Source: Paratrimastix pyriformis
Taxonomy: Eukaryota; Preaxostyla; Paratrimastigidae
Reading direction: 5' to 3'
Assembly: GCA_027972325.1 (NCBI GenBank)
Contig: JAPMOS010000042.1
Coordinates: forward strand, 87,501-151,500
Length of the DNA: 64,000 bases
Positions 1 to 28,115 of the stretch are shown here, piece after piece; within the stretch, counting starts at the first letter, position 1; each line of letters starts with the position of its first letter. A program made the position numbers and the translations under genes. Under the pieces are notes generated by a model. It saw only the letters and a list, made by a program, of their open reading frames with translations, had not been told where the DNA came from and ran no database searches.

Positions 1-12198
<12,198 letters not shown>

Positions 12199-12775
12199 CT
12201 AGATCGCAGGTGACGGCTCGACTCGACCCTCTGGAACCATCCTGACCGCCCCGGTTTGGCCCTCAGCCCCCCCCCCCCCCCCCCCCCCCCCCCCGGCACG
12301 CCCAAGTGACAGACTCGTGCCGCCGCCCAGGCCCTGTGTCGTGCCTGCCCGATGCCGGGCAGGGCGACAACCGGCCGGCTCGACCCCATGCCGGTGCACA
12401 CCCCCCCCTCCCCCCCCCCTAACCTGACTCCCGGCCCGCTGGGCCCCCACCCCGAGTCGCCCCTTTCTCTGAGTGCCTATTCCCCCCCCCACCCCCACCC
12501 CACCCCCCCTGCTCTGCCCGACCTGCCTGCCTGCGAGGAGGCACGAACATTGTCGTTGCGATGATCGACCGATTGATCGATATGGGGAGGGCTGCTGGAT
12601 GGACCATGATCCACCCATCCACCCATCCTGCTGGGGGACGGACGGAGGAGGGAGGGTGCGGAATGGGTGGATGGGTGGGGGTGGATGGGTGGGTGGGTGG
12701 ATGGGTGGATCATGGGGGAGGGAGGGAGGAGAGGGGTGGATGGGGTAGGGAGGGAGGATGCACGCAGGGGGGGGC
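12199..12775. other. Intergenic region between convergent genes
   Basis: No gene is seen. It holds a run of 28 C near 12267-12294, C-rich sequence to about 12530 and degenerate GGATGGGTGG repeats near 12655-12770. It separates the stop of the IPT/TIG-like gene from the stop of the minus-strand coiled-coil gene. Confidence 0.6.
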
Positions 12776-15700
12776 TCACGAGGGGGGTGCACGCAGCTGC
12801 TTGAGGGCCTTCTCCCGCTGCTCCGACGTGAGCACGTCCAGCCGTGGCGCCCTAAGAAAAACAAATCGAAAAAGATTGGATGAGCCGGGTTTTGATCCCG
12901 GTGCCTCACGCATGCGAAGCGCGCGATCTACCAATTGATCTACTCACCCGTTTCGATGTGAACCAGCAGACCGCGAAGTGGGCACGTGCGAGAGGACGGT
13001 CTGGCCATAGCGGGTCTGATCGAGGCCGGCTGCCCGCAGGGCCACCATGACCTTGAAGTGGGGGTCTGCGAAGAGCTGCCGGTCGGTGTACCCGTGCACC
13101 GCGAACAAGTCCTCCAGCTGGGGGCCACCAGAGGCGGGCGGGCGGGCGGGATGGTGAGGGGGTGGTGGCGACACAGGAAACCGACATCTCACCCCCCAGA
13201 CCCCGCGGGGGTGCGCACCATCGCACGGACCCGGTCGGTGGCCCCCGAACTGGCGGCGGTCGGCTGCAGGACCCGCTCGGGATCCCTGCGGTGGTGAAGA
13301 GAAGGCGTGTTGGCAAGATTTCGTGTCAGAGCGGCCCTGAATCCAGAATAACGCCTTCTGTCCACAGTTTCAACAACACCTGTCTTATACGCACGCAACC
13401 CGGGTGGGGTCGATCGAGAGTATGCGAGCGGACCGCTGAGCCTCGACGGCCACGGTGCGGCGGAGCTCCTCCAGCCGCGCGGCCAGCCGCTCCCGGGCCG
13501 CCTCGACACGGGCCTCCTCCTGGGCCCGGACAGCCTGAAGAAGAAAAAAAAGAAGACGAAGAATGAAAAACGCCCGCTGTGGGAGTTGAACCCACGACCA
13601 CTAGATTAAGAGTCTAGCGCTCTGCCATTCTGAGCTAAGCGGGCCGGATATGCTCCTGGTAAGAGGAGCATACATACGCACCCCTTCCATCCACTAATTT
13701 CTCTCCTTCAATACAGCACTGAGTTTTGCGGGATGCCGACCTGCTTCTGGGCGAGCTCCTCTTGCCGGAAGGCCACTCGCTCCTTGGCCCGCTGAAACAC
13801 AGGGAAAGCCGACGACGGGACAACAACATTTATGGTGATGGATGTGAGAGGGCCCACCAGCAAGCAGGCAGCAGCAGACGGAGCGGACCGAAAGTTCGGC
13901 CGCGTGTTCGGCGGCTGCCAGGGCCTCCTCGGCCGCCTGCCGCCGCCCCGCCGCCGCCGCCTCGGCCTCCCGGACTGGACGGAGAGCAGGGTGATGATGA
14001 TGATGACGCCGGGGATGGAGGGGGCAGGCAGACAGACATTGCTTGTACTGGGCGAGGGCCTCCTTGCGCCGGGCCTGCTCGGCCTGCTCGCGGCTCTCCC
14101 GCAGCCGCTGGGACGAGTCCCGTACCGCACCGCCACGGGCCCACAGGGGAAGGCGTGAATCATCGTCGTCGTCATCATCATCCAATCACAATCACCCAGC
14201 CATCATCCAGCTGGCATCCGCTGGCATCCAATCATCATCAACATCAACATCAACATCAACATCATCAACACTCAATCATCAACATCATCATCCGGTCATC
14301 ATCAACATCACCATCCAGTCATCATCGCCAATGCGCCTGCCGAAATGGGGCGACCCGCCCGGTCGTCTCACTGGGGGCAGCAGAGGAAAGCAGACCTGAG
14401 CGTCCTCCTGGGCCGCCTCCGCCAGCCGGCGCGCCTCCTCTTGCGCCGCCCCCTCCTGCGCTCGACCCCCAACCACCACCACGCCACCCACCACCACACA
14501 CAAAAGGAGACCCGATCGTCACCACTGCCAACGATTGGAGATCCCCGGCGACACCACCGCCATCCGGGCTGCCAGCGGGAGGGTGTCGGCGGGGGTGCGG
14601 CCGGGCGGACCGCGGCGGCGGCAGTGCGGAGGGCCTCCAGCTGTGCGTGCAGTGCCGTCTGGCGCCGCTGCTGCTGGGCCACCTCGGCCGTGTGGGCGGC
14701 CGACTCCGCCGCCAGGGCCGCCTCGGCCTGTGGACAGAGAGACAGGACAGACAGACAGCACAGAGAGCATGATGATGATCTTTGGGACGTCTGTTGGAGG
14801 CATGCTAAGAGAATCGGCGCGGGACACGGGCAAGCACCCCAACACCCAGTCAACGGACACAAGGGTCGGTCAGGCCAACAAGAGGGTGTGGGCATGGAGG
14901 GTGGGGTGTGGAAGGGAGGTGGCAGGAGCGCTTGAACAGACACGGGCCGCGGCAGCGGCCGCTGAGATGATCTCGGCCCGGGAGGCCCAGAAGGTCCGCT
15001 CGGCGGCCCCCAGGCGACGCACCAGGCGGGCGTGCTGCTGGGACCAGTCCAGGTACCGCTGCAACGCCCCCACCCGCATTCACACACACCCGGACAGGGG
15101 GGATGAAGACAGGTATGCTGCTGGGACCAGTCCAGGTCCCGCTGCAGCGCCCCCACCCGCACCCCCGCACCCCCCGCACCCCCGCACCCACACCGGGCAG
15201 GCTGCTGCCGCGGCAACGCCCGACTCAGCCGCGCCCCGAGAGGCAACACCCGACTCAGCCGCACTCCGAGAGGAGACGGCCTCTTGGCGGCATGGGTGGC
15301 CGGGCCAAGCAGCCGACACAACGAGGGGCAGCAAGCGTGGATCGCAGCAGGGTGCGGGACAGGCAAACAGGGCAGCGCGGGTACGGTGCGGACTGCGATC
15401 AGGGGCCGCGGGACGGGCAGCTCGAAGGCGATCCGGTCGAGGACGCGCTCGCGGGGGTCGGCCCCGTGGGCCCGGGCCAGGACCAGGGCGCGCTCCTGGG
15501 ACCCCTCGTCCATCCCGGCAGGCTGCGGGCCCCCCACCCCAAGTCATCCGTTTAAGCACGTCGGGCAACCCGTTTGGGGAGGCAGACAGCCCCCGGGTGA
15601 GCAGGTTGCGTTGACCCACCCCAGTCAGCCGTTTGAGCACGCCGGGCAACCCGTTTGGATAGGCAGACAGCCCCATTTGAACAAGTGGCCAACCCGTTTG

Positions 15701-18700
15701 AACAGCATTATTGAACGCACCGACAACCCGTTTGAGCAGGCGGACAGCCCACGGGCAACCCGTTTTGGACAGGCGGACAACACGGCGAACCCGTTTAAAC
15801 GCAGGAGGGGGTGGCGGACCTTGGCGCCGATGAGCTGGGCCAGGGATGCCCGGATCTGGCCGGCCTCGCGATAGTGATCCTCCTCGAGTCTATCAGGGGG
15901 TCCCCCGATCGGATATGGGGCAGAGAGGGCAGAGAGGGCAGAGCCAAGGCAAGGCAGGGGGGGGGGGGGGGGGGGGGAGTGATGATCCTCGAGTCTGCGC
16001 CACCCATCAGGTGGTCCCCCCGACCGGACATGAGGGCAGAGGGCAGGTCAAGGCAAGGCAAGGCAAGGGAGGGCGTTTACATGGTGGCTGCGGCTGCGAA
16101 TGGAAGGGCGTGTGGGCAGAGTGGTGGAGGAGGGGAGGTGGGGGCCAGTCCGGACCGCCAGAGGGCCTGGTCGTAGGGCGGCCCCAGTGCAGGCGGGGCC
16201 TCGTCATCGTCCCCGCCCCCGTCAACTGCCCCCACCAGCAGCTGCACAAGTCCCGATCCGACCCCTCCAGCCCCTGGCCGGTCCGCCCCCTCGGCCGCCA
16301 GACAGGCAGCCACCTCTGACGCCCCATCGGGCGTGAATTGGGGTGCGGGCTGAGGACTGGGTTGTGGCTGGGGTGCAGGATCGGGTGACTGGGGCCCGGG
16401 GTCGAGGGCGGGCTGAGGGGCGGGTTGGAGGGCGGGTGGGACGGGTGGTGGCGAGGGTGGGGCGGGTGAGGGCGCGGCCTCCGTGGTGGGCGCGAGGACA
16501 CCTTCCAATGGTGCTGGTGCTGGTGCTGGTGCTGGTGCTGGTGCTGGTGCTGGTGCTGGTGCTGGTGCTGGTGCTGGTGCTGGTGCTGGTGCTGGTGCTG
16601 GTGCTGGAGCGGGTGCTGGTGCTGGTGCTGGTGCGGGTGCTGGTGCTGGTGGTGTTGATGCTGATGCTGGCGCTACTGATGCCGGTGTCGATGCCGGAGC
16701 GGCTGTGGGTACGGGTGCTGGCGGGGGTGTTACTGGTGCAGCAGTAGCAGCAGCAACAGCAGCAGCTGGAGCAGTTGGCGTGGGCGCGGGTGGCGGGCGC
16801 TGCTGCAGGGCGGCGGCATGAGGTTTGGTGGCCGGCGGGGCCGGCCGGGGCAGCACGGGGCGGATGCCTGAGGGAGCCGCCGCAGTCCGCTTCGGGGCCA
16901 CCGCCACCACGCCCCGCCCGGGCTGTGGGAGTCTCGGCCGCGCCCCAGGGGCTGCGCCCGACGGAGAAAAAAAAAATGGAATCGGCGCAGAACGGCCAGC
17001 GAGATCATTGGTGGGCTGGGGGGCCGACCTGGGCCTGGGGTGGGGTCCGCTGCTCGTTGCGTGGGGACGGCTCCGCGGCCACCCGATGGCGACGGCTGCC
17101 GCCGCGCTGCTGGAGGGGGAGGGGCCGCCTGGGCCGGGTTCCGCGGCGGGACATGGGCGGGGACGGGAGGCAGGCCCCGCCGACCCACGGGGCATGGCGA
17201 GGGGACGCAGCGGGTGCCCGCGGGGCGAATGAGGCTGCCCGTCGAGCGGCTGGGGCCCATGGGGGGATGCGCGCCTCCTGCTGGGGGGACGGGCGCAGGC
17301 CGGGGGGCAGCCGAGACGGGCGTGCGGGGCGGGCCGCTGGCATTCTTCTCGGCGGGAGGTGCCGGGGGCGGGGCCGGGACGGCGGGTTGGTGGAGGAAGG
17401 GGTGATCGAAGACCCAGGGGAGGAGTGCCCACCAGGGCCCGTCCTGGTCTCGGCCCCCGGGGGGGCCCTGTGATGGACAACCCGCAGCAGCAGCAGCAGC
17501 AGCCAGCTCGGTCAGGAAGGGCGACGCGCCCTCGTCGTCAATCGCGTCCTCGGCAACGGCACCCGCCGGCGAGGTCAGGGCCGCCATCGACCGTTGGAGC
17601 TGTCACCACCCCCCACGAGCGATGATGGGCGGGAGGTTGCGCAAAAAAAGCCGGGGATGGATGAGGTGCGGATGGATGAGGTGCGGATGGGGGAAGGCGC
17701 GAGATGGGAAGATGATGATGGGCGGGAGGTCGAGCAGAAAGCCGAAGAGCCGAAGATGAGGCGCGGATGGGGGAAGGCGCGAGATGGGAAGATGATGATG
17801 GCGGGAGGTCGAGCAAAAGCCGAAGAGCCGAAGATGAGGCGCGGATGGGGGAAGGCGCGAGACGGGGGGGGGGGGGGGGAGTGGAGTGGAGCGCGATGAT
17901 GATCACTTGAGGGGAGCCGAGTGCAACAAGTCAGGGGCAGTGCGACCGTGACATTGTTGGCGATGACGTGCGATGACGTGCGATGACGTGCGATGACGTG
18001 CGATGACGTGCGATGACGTGCGATGACGTGCGATGACGTGCGATGACGTGCGATGACATGCGATGACGGGCGGGGGGGGGGGGTGGGGGGGGGGTGGCAG
18101 ACATCCGTCCCGATGGCCTCCAGCCGGGCCCTCAGGGCCGCCACCTGCACAGCCGCCGCGGGGTCGGCCGGGTCGAGGCGACGCCCCTCCCGACAGATGG
18201 CCACAAGGTCTGCCGCCCCGCACCCATCCCCAGGCCCGGTGATGACGGGCGGTGCTAATTGGACGAGGTGCGCCGGTGCCATCCACGCCAACCATGCCAA
18301 CGGCAGTAACCGCACGACAAAAAGTCGTGGCGCCGGAATTGTGGCGACGGGTTTCCAAAACAACAAAAACAAGGTCGTGGTGTGCGATCACGGACCGGCT
18401 TCCTCGGCCTGCCGGTCGGCAGTGTCGGCATCCCCCTCGGCTCGCAGGCTGTCCCAGGTCGGACCCTCGTCCCGGGATGGGGGTTCGAGCCACTGCGTCA
18501 AAGCACCGAGCGAAAGAGCTGGTTCTTGAGAGTGTTCTTTGAAGAATGAGTCCAGCTGCTTCTCAACTTCGAACCTACGCGGCGCCGGAATATGTGCTGT
18601 CATCATGAGGAAAACTAAAAGAAAAAACCTTTCCGTCTGTGTGCCGTTGAGCTCTTGGATCCAGTCCATCTGCCTTTGGACAAGTTGTGCCTTTTTCTGA

Positions 18701-18846
18701 ATATCTCCTGCGGCAGCTTTGTATTTTGTGGTGATGTGTTGAAGGCTGTGAGTGCCGCTCTTGAATTTAGCCAAGCGGCTCTCCACGGCATCTAAAAGAA
18801 ATGCAGGAGGGACCCCAAGAGCCGCGGCACAAACCCGTTTCGACAT
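12776..18846 (-). CDS. Coiled-coil protein with Pro/Ala-rich middle, multi-exon
   Basis: Family not recognised. The start codon lies at 18846, reading MSKRVCAAALGV. An N-terminal helical exon runs to about 18390 with a probable 60-nt intron near 18570-18630. Further exons lie near 18090-18240, 16080-17590 (Pro/Ala-rich, including the (AP)n tract), 15805-15870, 15410-15530, 14935-15065, 14590-14735, 14390-14460, 14060-14130, 13890-13975, 13741-13792, 13430-13541, 12980-13125 and 12779-12853. The C-terminal exons are rich in Glu, Arg, Ala and Gln with heptad-like spacing, for example ESREQAEQARRKEALAQ and FRQEELAQK, so an extended coiled coil is likely. The last exon reads LTSEQREKALKQL before a TGA. 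Two tRNA genes lie in its introns in the same orientation. A cytoskeletal or centrosomal role is possible but is only inference. Confidence 0.55.
12868..12876 (-). terminator. RNA polymerase III terminator after tRNA-Ala
   Basis: A T5 run on the minus strand a few bases past the tRNA-Ala 3' end (A5 at about 12869-12873 on the plus strand). Confidence 0.7.
12878..12949 (-). tRNA. tRNA-Ala (anticodon CGC)
   Basis: A complete 72-nt cloverleaf reads on the minus strand. The 7-bp acceptor stem GGGTGAG/CTCATCC includes the G3-T70 wobble that is the alanine identity element. The D stem is GATC/GATC, the anticodon stem CGCGC/GCGTG with loop TTCGCAT, and the T stem CCGGG/CCCGG. No tRNA intron is present. 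The base after the acceptor is A, as expected for alanine. The T loop ATCAAAA departs slightly from the usual TTC start. It decodes GCG, a codon favoured in GC-rich genomes. It sits inside the last intron of the coiled-coil gene, in the sense orientation. Confidence 0.93.
13566..13570 (-). terminator. RNA polymerase III terminator after tRNA-Lys
   Basis: A T5 run on the minus strand directly after the tRNA-Lys discriminator base. Confidence 0.7.
13572..13644 (-). tRNA. tRNA-Lys (anticodon CTT)
   Basis: A complete 73-nt cloverleaf reads on the minus strand: acceptor GCCCGCT/AGCGGGC, D stem GCTC/GAGC, anticodon stem CTAGA/TCTAG with loop CTCTTAA, T stem GTGGG/CCCAC with canonical loop TTCAACT, discriminator G. 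No tRNA intron is present. It decodes AAG. It lies inside the intron between the coiled-coil exons at 13741-13792 and 13430-13541, whose donor GTCGGC (about 13740) and pyrimidine-rich acceptor ending CTTCAG (about 13542) flank it. Confidence 0.95.
14160..14330. repeat. CAT array in intron of the coiled-coil gene
   Basis: (CAT)n with CATCAA units on the plus strand, that is ATG type in the sense of the host gene and opposite to the usual bias. Confidence 0.8.
15025..15165 (-). repeat. Tandem duplication of an exon border
   Basis: The segment GCTGCTGGGACCAGTCCAGG and the following Pro-rich stretch occur twice, near 15032 and 15117. Both copies keep the reading LDWSQQH on the minus strand, but only the copy at about 15030 continues into the long exon. 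Confidence 0.8.
15545..15800. repeat. Degenerate minisatellite around AACCCGTTTG
   Basis: About eight imperfect copies of a 30-45 bp unit containing CAACCCGTTTG and AGGCGGACAGCC, with spacing too irregular for a simple tandem array. It lies in an intron of the coiled-coil gene. Confidence 0.75.
16505..16665 (-). repeat. GGTGCT hexanucleotide array encoding (Ala-Pro)n
   Basis: About 25 copies of GGTGCT lie inside an open Pro/Ala-rich stretch of the coiled-coil gene and read Ala-Pro dipeptides on the minus strand. Its frame is kept, which supports an exon. Confidence 0.8.
17625..17865. repeat. Tandem repeat with a unit of about 83 bp
   Basis: Nearly three copies of a unit containing GATGGGAAGATGATGATGG and GAGGCGCGGATGGGGGAAGG. 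The first copy is divergent and carries a short GGATGAGGTGC duplication. It ends in a poly-G run at about 17864. Confidence 0.8.
17957..18066. repeat. Ten-bp tandem repeat CGATGACGTG
   Basis: About eleven nearly perfect copies. Each contains TGACGTG, which resembles a CRE or bZIP site, but the exact tandem array in an intron suggests a minisatellite. A poly-G tract follows at about 18070. Confidence 0.9.
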
Positions 18847-18921
18847 ACTTGGGCTTTTTCATTTCATTTGAAAATTCCGTCCCAATCTGTAGAACCCTGG
18901 GTTGTTTGTACTGAGCCACTT
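18847..18921. promoter_or_regulatory. Short bidirectional promoter between divergent genes
   Basis: Only about 75 bp separate the start codons of the minus-strand coiled-coil gene and the plus-strand thioredoxin-fold gene. The segment is AT-richer than its surroundings and contains no obvious TATA box. Shared promoter use is inference from spacing. Confidence 0.5.
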
Positions 18922-19592
18922 ATGGAAACCGGTGCCCCTCAGCAGCCAACGATTCAATTTGAAACATGGGCTGACGTTTCAAATGCTATTCAGAAGAGGT
19001 TTGTGATGCTGCGTATTTTTTTGATATAATTTTGCCCGGTCGCTCTAGCCGTATCCCATCGAGCGGCGTGCCTCGACTGGTCGTTGTCTGCTTCTGTACA
19101 CCCTGGAACCCAACCAGCAGGATGTCAGCTCGCTATTTTAAGGAGCTCTCTGAAGGTCCCGATGCCCGGTTTGCCAAGATCTCCATTGTCAATGCCGAGG
19201 CTGAACTCTCCGCATGCCATTCCATGACGTCTGCCCAAAAGGCTTACTTTTTATATAAAAATTACTTGGATCCCTCTCAGGATTCACGCCACTCCAGCCG
19301 TACAATTCTACTGGGATGGCCAACTCCTCACGATCAGACGTCCCGACTGGGACGACGACACGAAATGTCTGCGGCATTTTCCCCACGACTTCGTCTCATC
19401 ACATCGTCTCTCCGGGCGCATCCACAGTTGTCGGTTCGACCACCAAAGAAAATGTCTGCGTCCCTCCGCTCATCCACCTCGGGTCATCATCCCCCTTCCT
19501 TCCTCCTCCCTTCGGCTCAGTGGCTGGAGCTGATACGATACGCGCGCGATGCGGGGCTCAAGCACAACAGCATTCTGTATGTCCAGTTCTAG
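18922..19592 (+). CDS. Thioredoxin-fold protein, four exons
   Basis: Exons at about 18922-18998, 19049-19228, 19281-19392 and 19518-19592 join in frame to roughly 147 residues. The second exon gives the beta strand LVVVCFCTPWNPTS, which aligns with the thioredoxin active-site strand, but a CxxC pair is absent (CFCTPW). The third gives ATPAVQFYWDGQLL, matching the cis-proline (TP) and beta-3 segment. The C-terminal helix reads WLELIRYARDAGLKH. The missing redox pair argues for a non-catalytic thioredoxin-like role. Introns are 50, 52 and about 125 nt, with donors GTTTGT, GTCTGC and GTCTCA. It shares a short divergent promoter with the coiled-coil gene. The exact subfamily is not identified. 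Confidence 0.65.
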
Positions 19593-20063
19593 ACCATCCC
19601 CTCCCCTCCCCTCCCCTCCTCCCCCACCCCCATCAAGAGCCACTAACCCCGTCGTCGGGCTCTGGTCCCCCATGGGGATGTCGACATCCGGACAGAGGGG
19701 GGGATGTCGACAGGGGGATGTCGGCACCCGAACCGGGGGATGCCGGCACCCGAACTGTCATCGAACCGGGGGGGATGTCAACATACCTGGCCGAACTGGG
19801 GGGATATCGACGGCGGGCCAAACGGGTCTCTTTTGCACGACAAGACCGCAGCAGCAGCTACGGCATGAACACCAGCAAAACGGCACATGAGCAAACCTGC
19901 AATCGCAAAAATCATCATCACCATCATCACCATCATCATCATCCAAGCATCATCACCATCATCGGCATCAGACACGAGGTGGTCCGGGGTGACCGGGGCG
20001 GGGCGGGGCGGGGCGGGGCGGGGAGAGGGCGAAATAACAAGAGGAAGACGGGGGGGGGGGGGG

Positions 20064-20116
<53 letters not shown>

Positions 20117-20312
20117 GACGTCTTATCGAGAAGGCGGAAAAAGGGAGGGGGAGGGGAGGGGAGGGGAGGGGATGAGGGGTGGGTGGCGCCCACAGCCTCC
20201 TCCTCCTCCCTCCTCCTCCCCCCCAGGAATCAACGGGGGGGCGCGGGACATGAAATAATGATGGCGGAACATGGGGTGTGGGGTGTGGAGTGTGGGCGGC
20301 CTCCGCGGGGCC
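19593..20312. other. Intergenic, repeat-rich
   Basis: No gene is seen. It contains GGGGGATGTCGACA-type degenerate repeats (19680-19805), a short CAT block (19912-19970), GGGGC repeats (19995-20025), a poly-G run, a (GA)n dinucleotide array of about 50 bp at 20066-20114 and GGGGAGG repeats near 20145-20170. Confidence 0.6.
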
Positions 20313-21594
20313 TCACCGGTTGAGGGTGGGTGAGGGCAGCAGGGGCTTCCGGGTGGCGGGTGGGGACCCTGCCGCGGGCCCCGCGCTGCCGGGCGGGGTG
20401 GGCAGGGGCGAGGGCAGTATGGGTGCCGTCCGGCCGCTAGTGCCCCGGGTTGGGGTGCTGCTGGCTGGCGGGGCAGGCAGCTCGGTGTGCTGGGCGAGGG
20501 GAGAGGATGGCGTGTGGGGGGGAGGAGAGTGCCGGGGGGATGGAGTCAACCCCGGGGGGGAGGGTGTGGGAGACGAGGGCGAGGCGGAGGGCGTCGCGAC
20601 CCCCGACGAGCTGCCGAAGATCTTCCGCCGCTGCACGTCAAGCTGCACCCCCGGGGCGATTGCGACACATCGATATATATGAGGTGGGACAAAGTGAAAA
20701 AAAAAAACAAAGCAGACCATCTTTTGCACTTGGTTGAGTGCAGTGCGCTTGCCGCCCTCTTTCAGCAAACATGAGCTCCGATCGTATGGCTCGGTGATGA
20801 CAACGCCATTGACAACGATGTTCTTGCCCTCCCACCTACAGTCGGGAAGCCTGTGGGAACAACCGGGAAAATCGTAAAGTGGCGAAGAAGAAGAGACAGA
20901 CATATTGCAGAAAGCATCAAAGAGCTGCTGAGTCTCAGCGGAGACCCCGACGCCAATGCGGGCATGCTTCTCGAGGGCAGCTGCCACAGCCATCGCTGCT
21001 CGCTGCTCGAGAGCACCCTCATCGATAAGTTGTTTCGGCTCCAGCTGCCCGTTGACCTCGATTCGTTCGAGATCCTCTGGCGTTTGATAGGGAACACGGG
21101 GATCCTCAACCTTCACAAACTGGGTGATGAACTTCATCTTGCAAATGCGATATGTGCACGATGCTGATTCTGTCTTGTGTGCAGATCGGCGGTGCCCAGA
21201 AGGCTTCGATTCGGACTGTGCGGGAGGAAATAAGGAGTTAAGGAGGAAATACCCCTGCCATGGGGAGCGGGGGGAAACAAAAACAATGCAGAATGCTGGA
21301 ATCGATATCAATGGCAACAAAGCCCGAGTCCAGGTCGAAGGTAAAGACCCGACCCGTGAAAGGGCTCTCGTCCATCAGCTGAACTCGAACCTTTGCACCG
21401 ATCCAATTCAGGCACTGTTCCGGGGTCGAGGGAAGCTCGGGAATGGGTGAAGGCGAGGCCGTTTGTAGGGACAGAGAGGGAGGAAGAGGAAAAGAGCGTG
21501 CGGGTATCACCCAACAAGGGAGGCTATTCCCATCATTTGATTGTTTGTGCCGAGACTCACCACGCGCGAAAGTCGGGATGATTTGCTCCTGCAT
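20313..21594 (-). CDS. LSM12: LSM12-like RNA-binding protein (LSm domain plus anticodon-binding domain)
   Basis: LSM12 family proteins pair an N-terminal LSm fold with a C-terminal AD domain and take part in RNA metabolism; in animals they bind ataxin-2. The likely start is at 21594 (MQEQIIPTFARG). The LSm part reads IGAKVRVQLMDESPFTGRVF and FDLDSGFVAIDI near 21300-21420. After an intron, KMKFITQFVKVEDPRVPYQT leads into the AD domain: RIGVGVSAETQQLFDAF, then WEGKNIVVNGVVITEPY, matching the AD core VSxExQxLF...W..KNIVV...V.I..PY. An intron with donor GTCTGC (about 20717) and acceptor GTGCAG splits the end of the AD domain. A Pro/Ser/Thr-rich low-complexity tail not typical of animal LSM12 runs to the TGA at 20313. 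The next gene upstream ends only 82 bp from the start. Confidence 0.85.
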
Positions 21595-21675
21595 CGTATT
21601 TATAGGAGCCAAAAGAACGAGTCGAAAACAAACAAACAAAACCGAGTGAAATACATCCCTCAAGAAAAAGGAAGG

Positions 21676-27409
<5,734 letters not shown>

Positions 27410-27609
27410 CGGTTGGCGACGAACTCAAGTGGCAGCCCAACCAAGCCCGGCGGACAGGCTTCAAAACGGGATGGTTTCGGTAACCGAGGGGTGCTAGCGG
27501 CTACGTCTTGGATCGAGCCCGTTTCTCTCCTTCTGCGTTCTGAAAAAAGAGCCCAACGGCACTTCCCATTTACCACCGCTATTTTGCTGTCTTCCGCAAA
27601 TAATTGCAT
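27410..27609. promoter_or_regulatory. Divergent upstream region
   Basis: About 200 bp between the minus-strand start at 27409 and a plus-strand start at 27609. It is AT-richer than the flanking exons. Promoter function is inferred from geometry only. Confidence 0.35.
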
Positions 27610-28010
27610 GCAAACACATCCGGAAACTGCCCCACCCCCGACCATCGATTTTTCAAAACTTCCTGCCACCCACCGGGAACGATTGATCTATCTTTTGTTA
27701 AACTCGAATATCGAGTTTCGATTTGAAGATACCTCGACGGCGCCATATTATCTGGCGGTGGTGCATCCCCTCTGCCGCCCCGACCGCCGCCCTGCCATCA
27801 GCCAGCCGCTGCGAGGCGGAACCACTGTCACTCCATCGCAACGCAGCAAAAGCACCCCCCACTTCCGACCATCCCCCTCCTCTCTGTCTCGATCTCAAAG
27901 AATGGCGACCCCATCAACCCGGTCTGAGCGACCGTTTCCCATCATCCGTCCTGACCCCTTTTTTCTGCGAATAGACAACCAAATCTCCCGCAAAGATCGA
28001 TGACCCCAGG
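27609..28010 (+). other. Possible 5' exon or small upstream reading frame
   Basis: An open stretch begins MQTHPETAPPPTIDFSKLP and continues as a helix (RERLIYLLLNSNIEFRFE) with ordinary amino-acid composition. A strong donor GTAAGC at about 28011, spliced to the acceptor GTGCAG at about 28104, would place this segment in the 5' leader of the next gene, but the frame is not continuous with the start at 28116. It may be a small independent gene or an upstream exon. Confidence 0.3.
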
Positions 28011-28115
28011 TAAGCCCCGGTCTGTTGGTTTCCCCTCACTGTGGGTTGATCACCCCTCGCCTGCTCCACCCCCGGGGGTCTCTCGACTCTCTTCTCGCCG
28101 TGCAGCGCCAACAGC

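Noticed and set aside
17957-18066. CRISPR-like direct repeats
   Set aside because: The units are contiguous 10-mers without spacers, in a eukaryotic intron.
18478-18495. B-box-like GGTTCGAGCC suggesting a third tRNA
   Set aside because: No cloverleaf can be folded around it, and it lies in a coding exon of the minus-strand coiled-coil gene.
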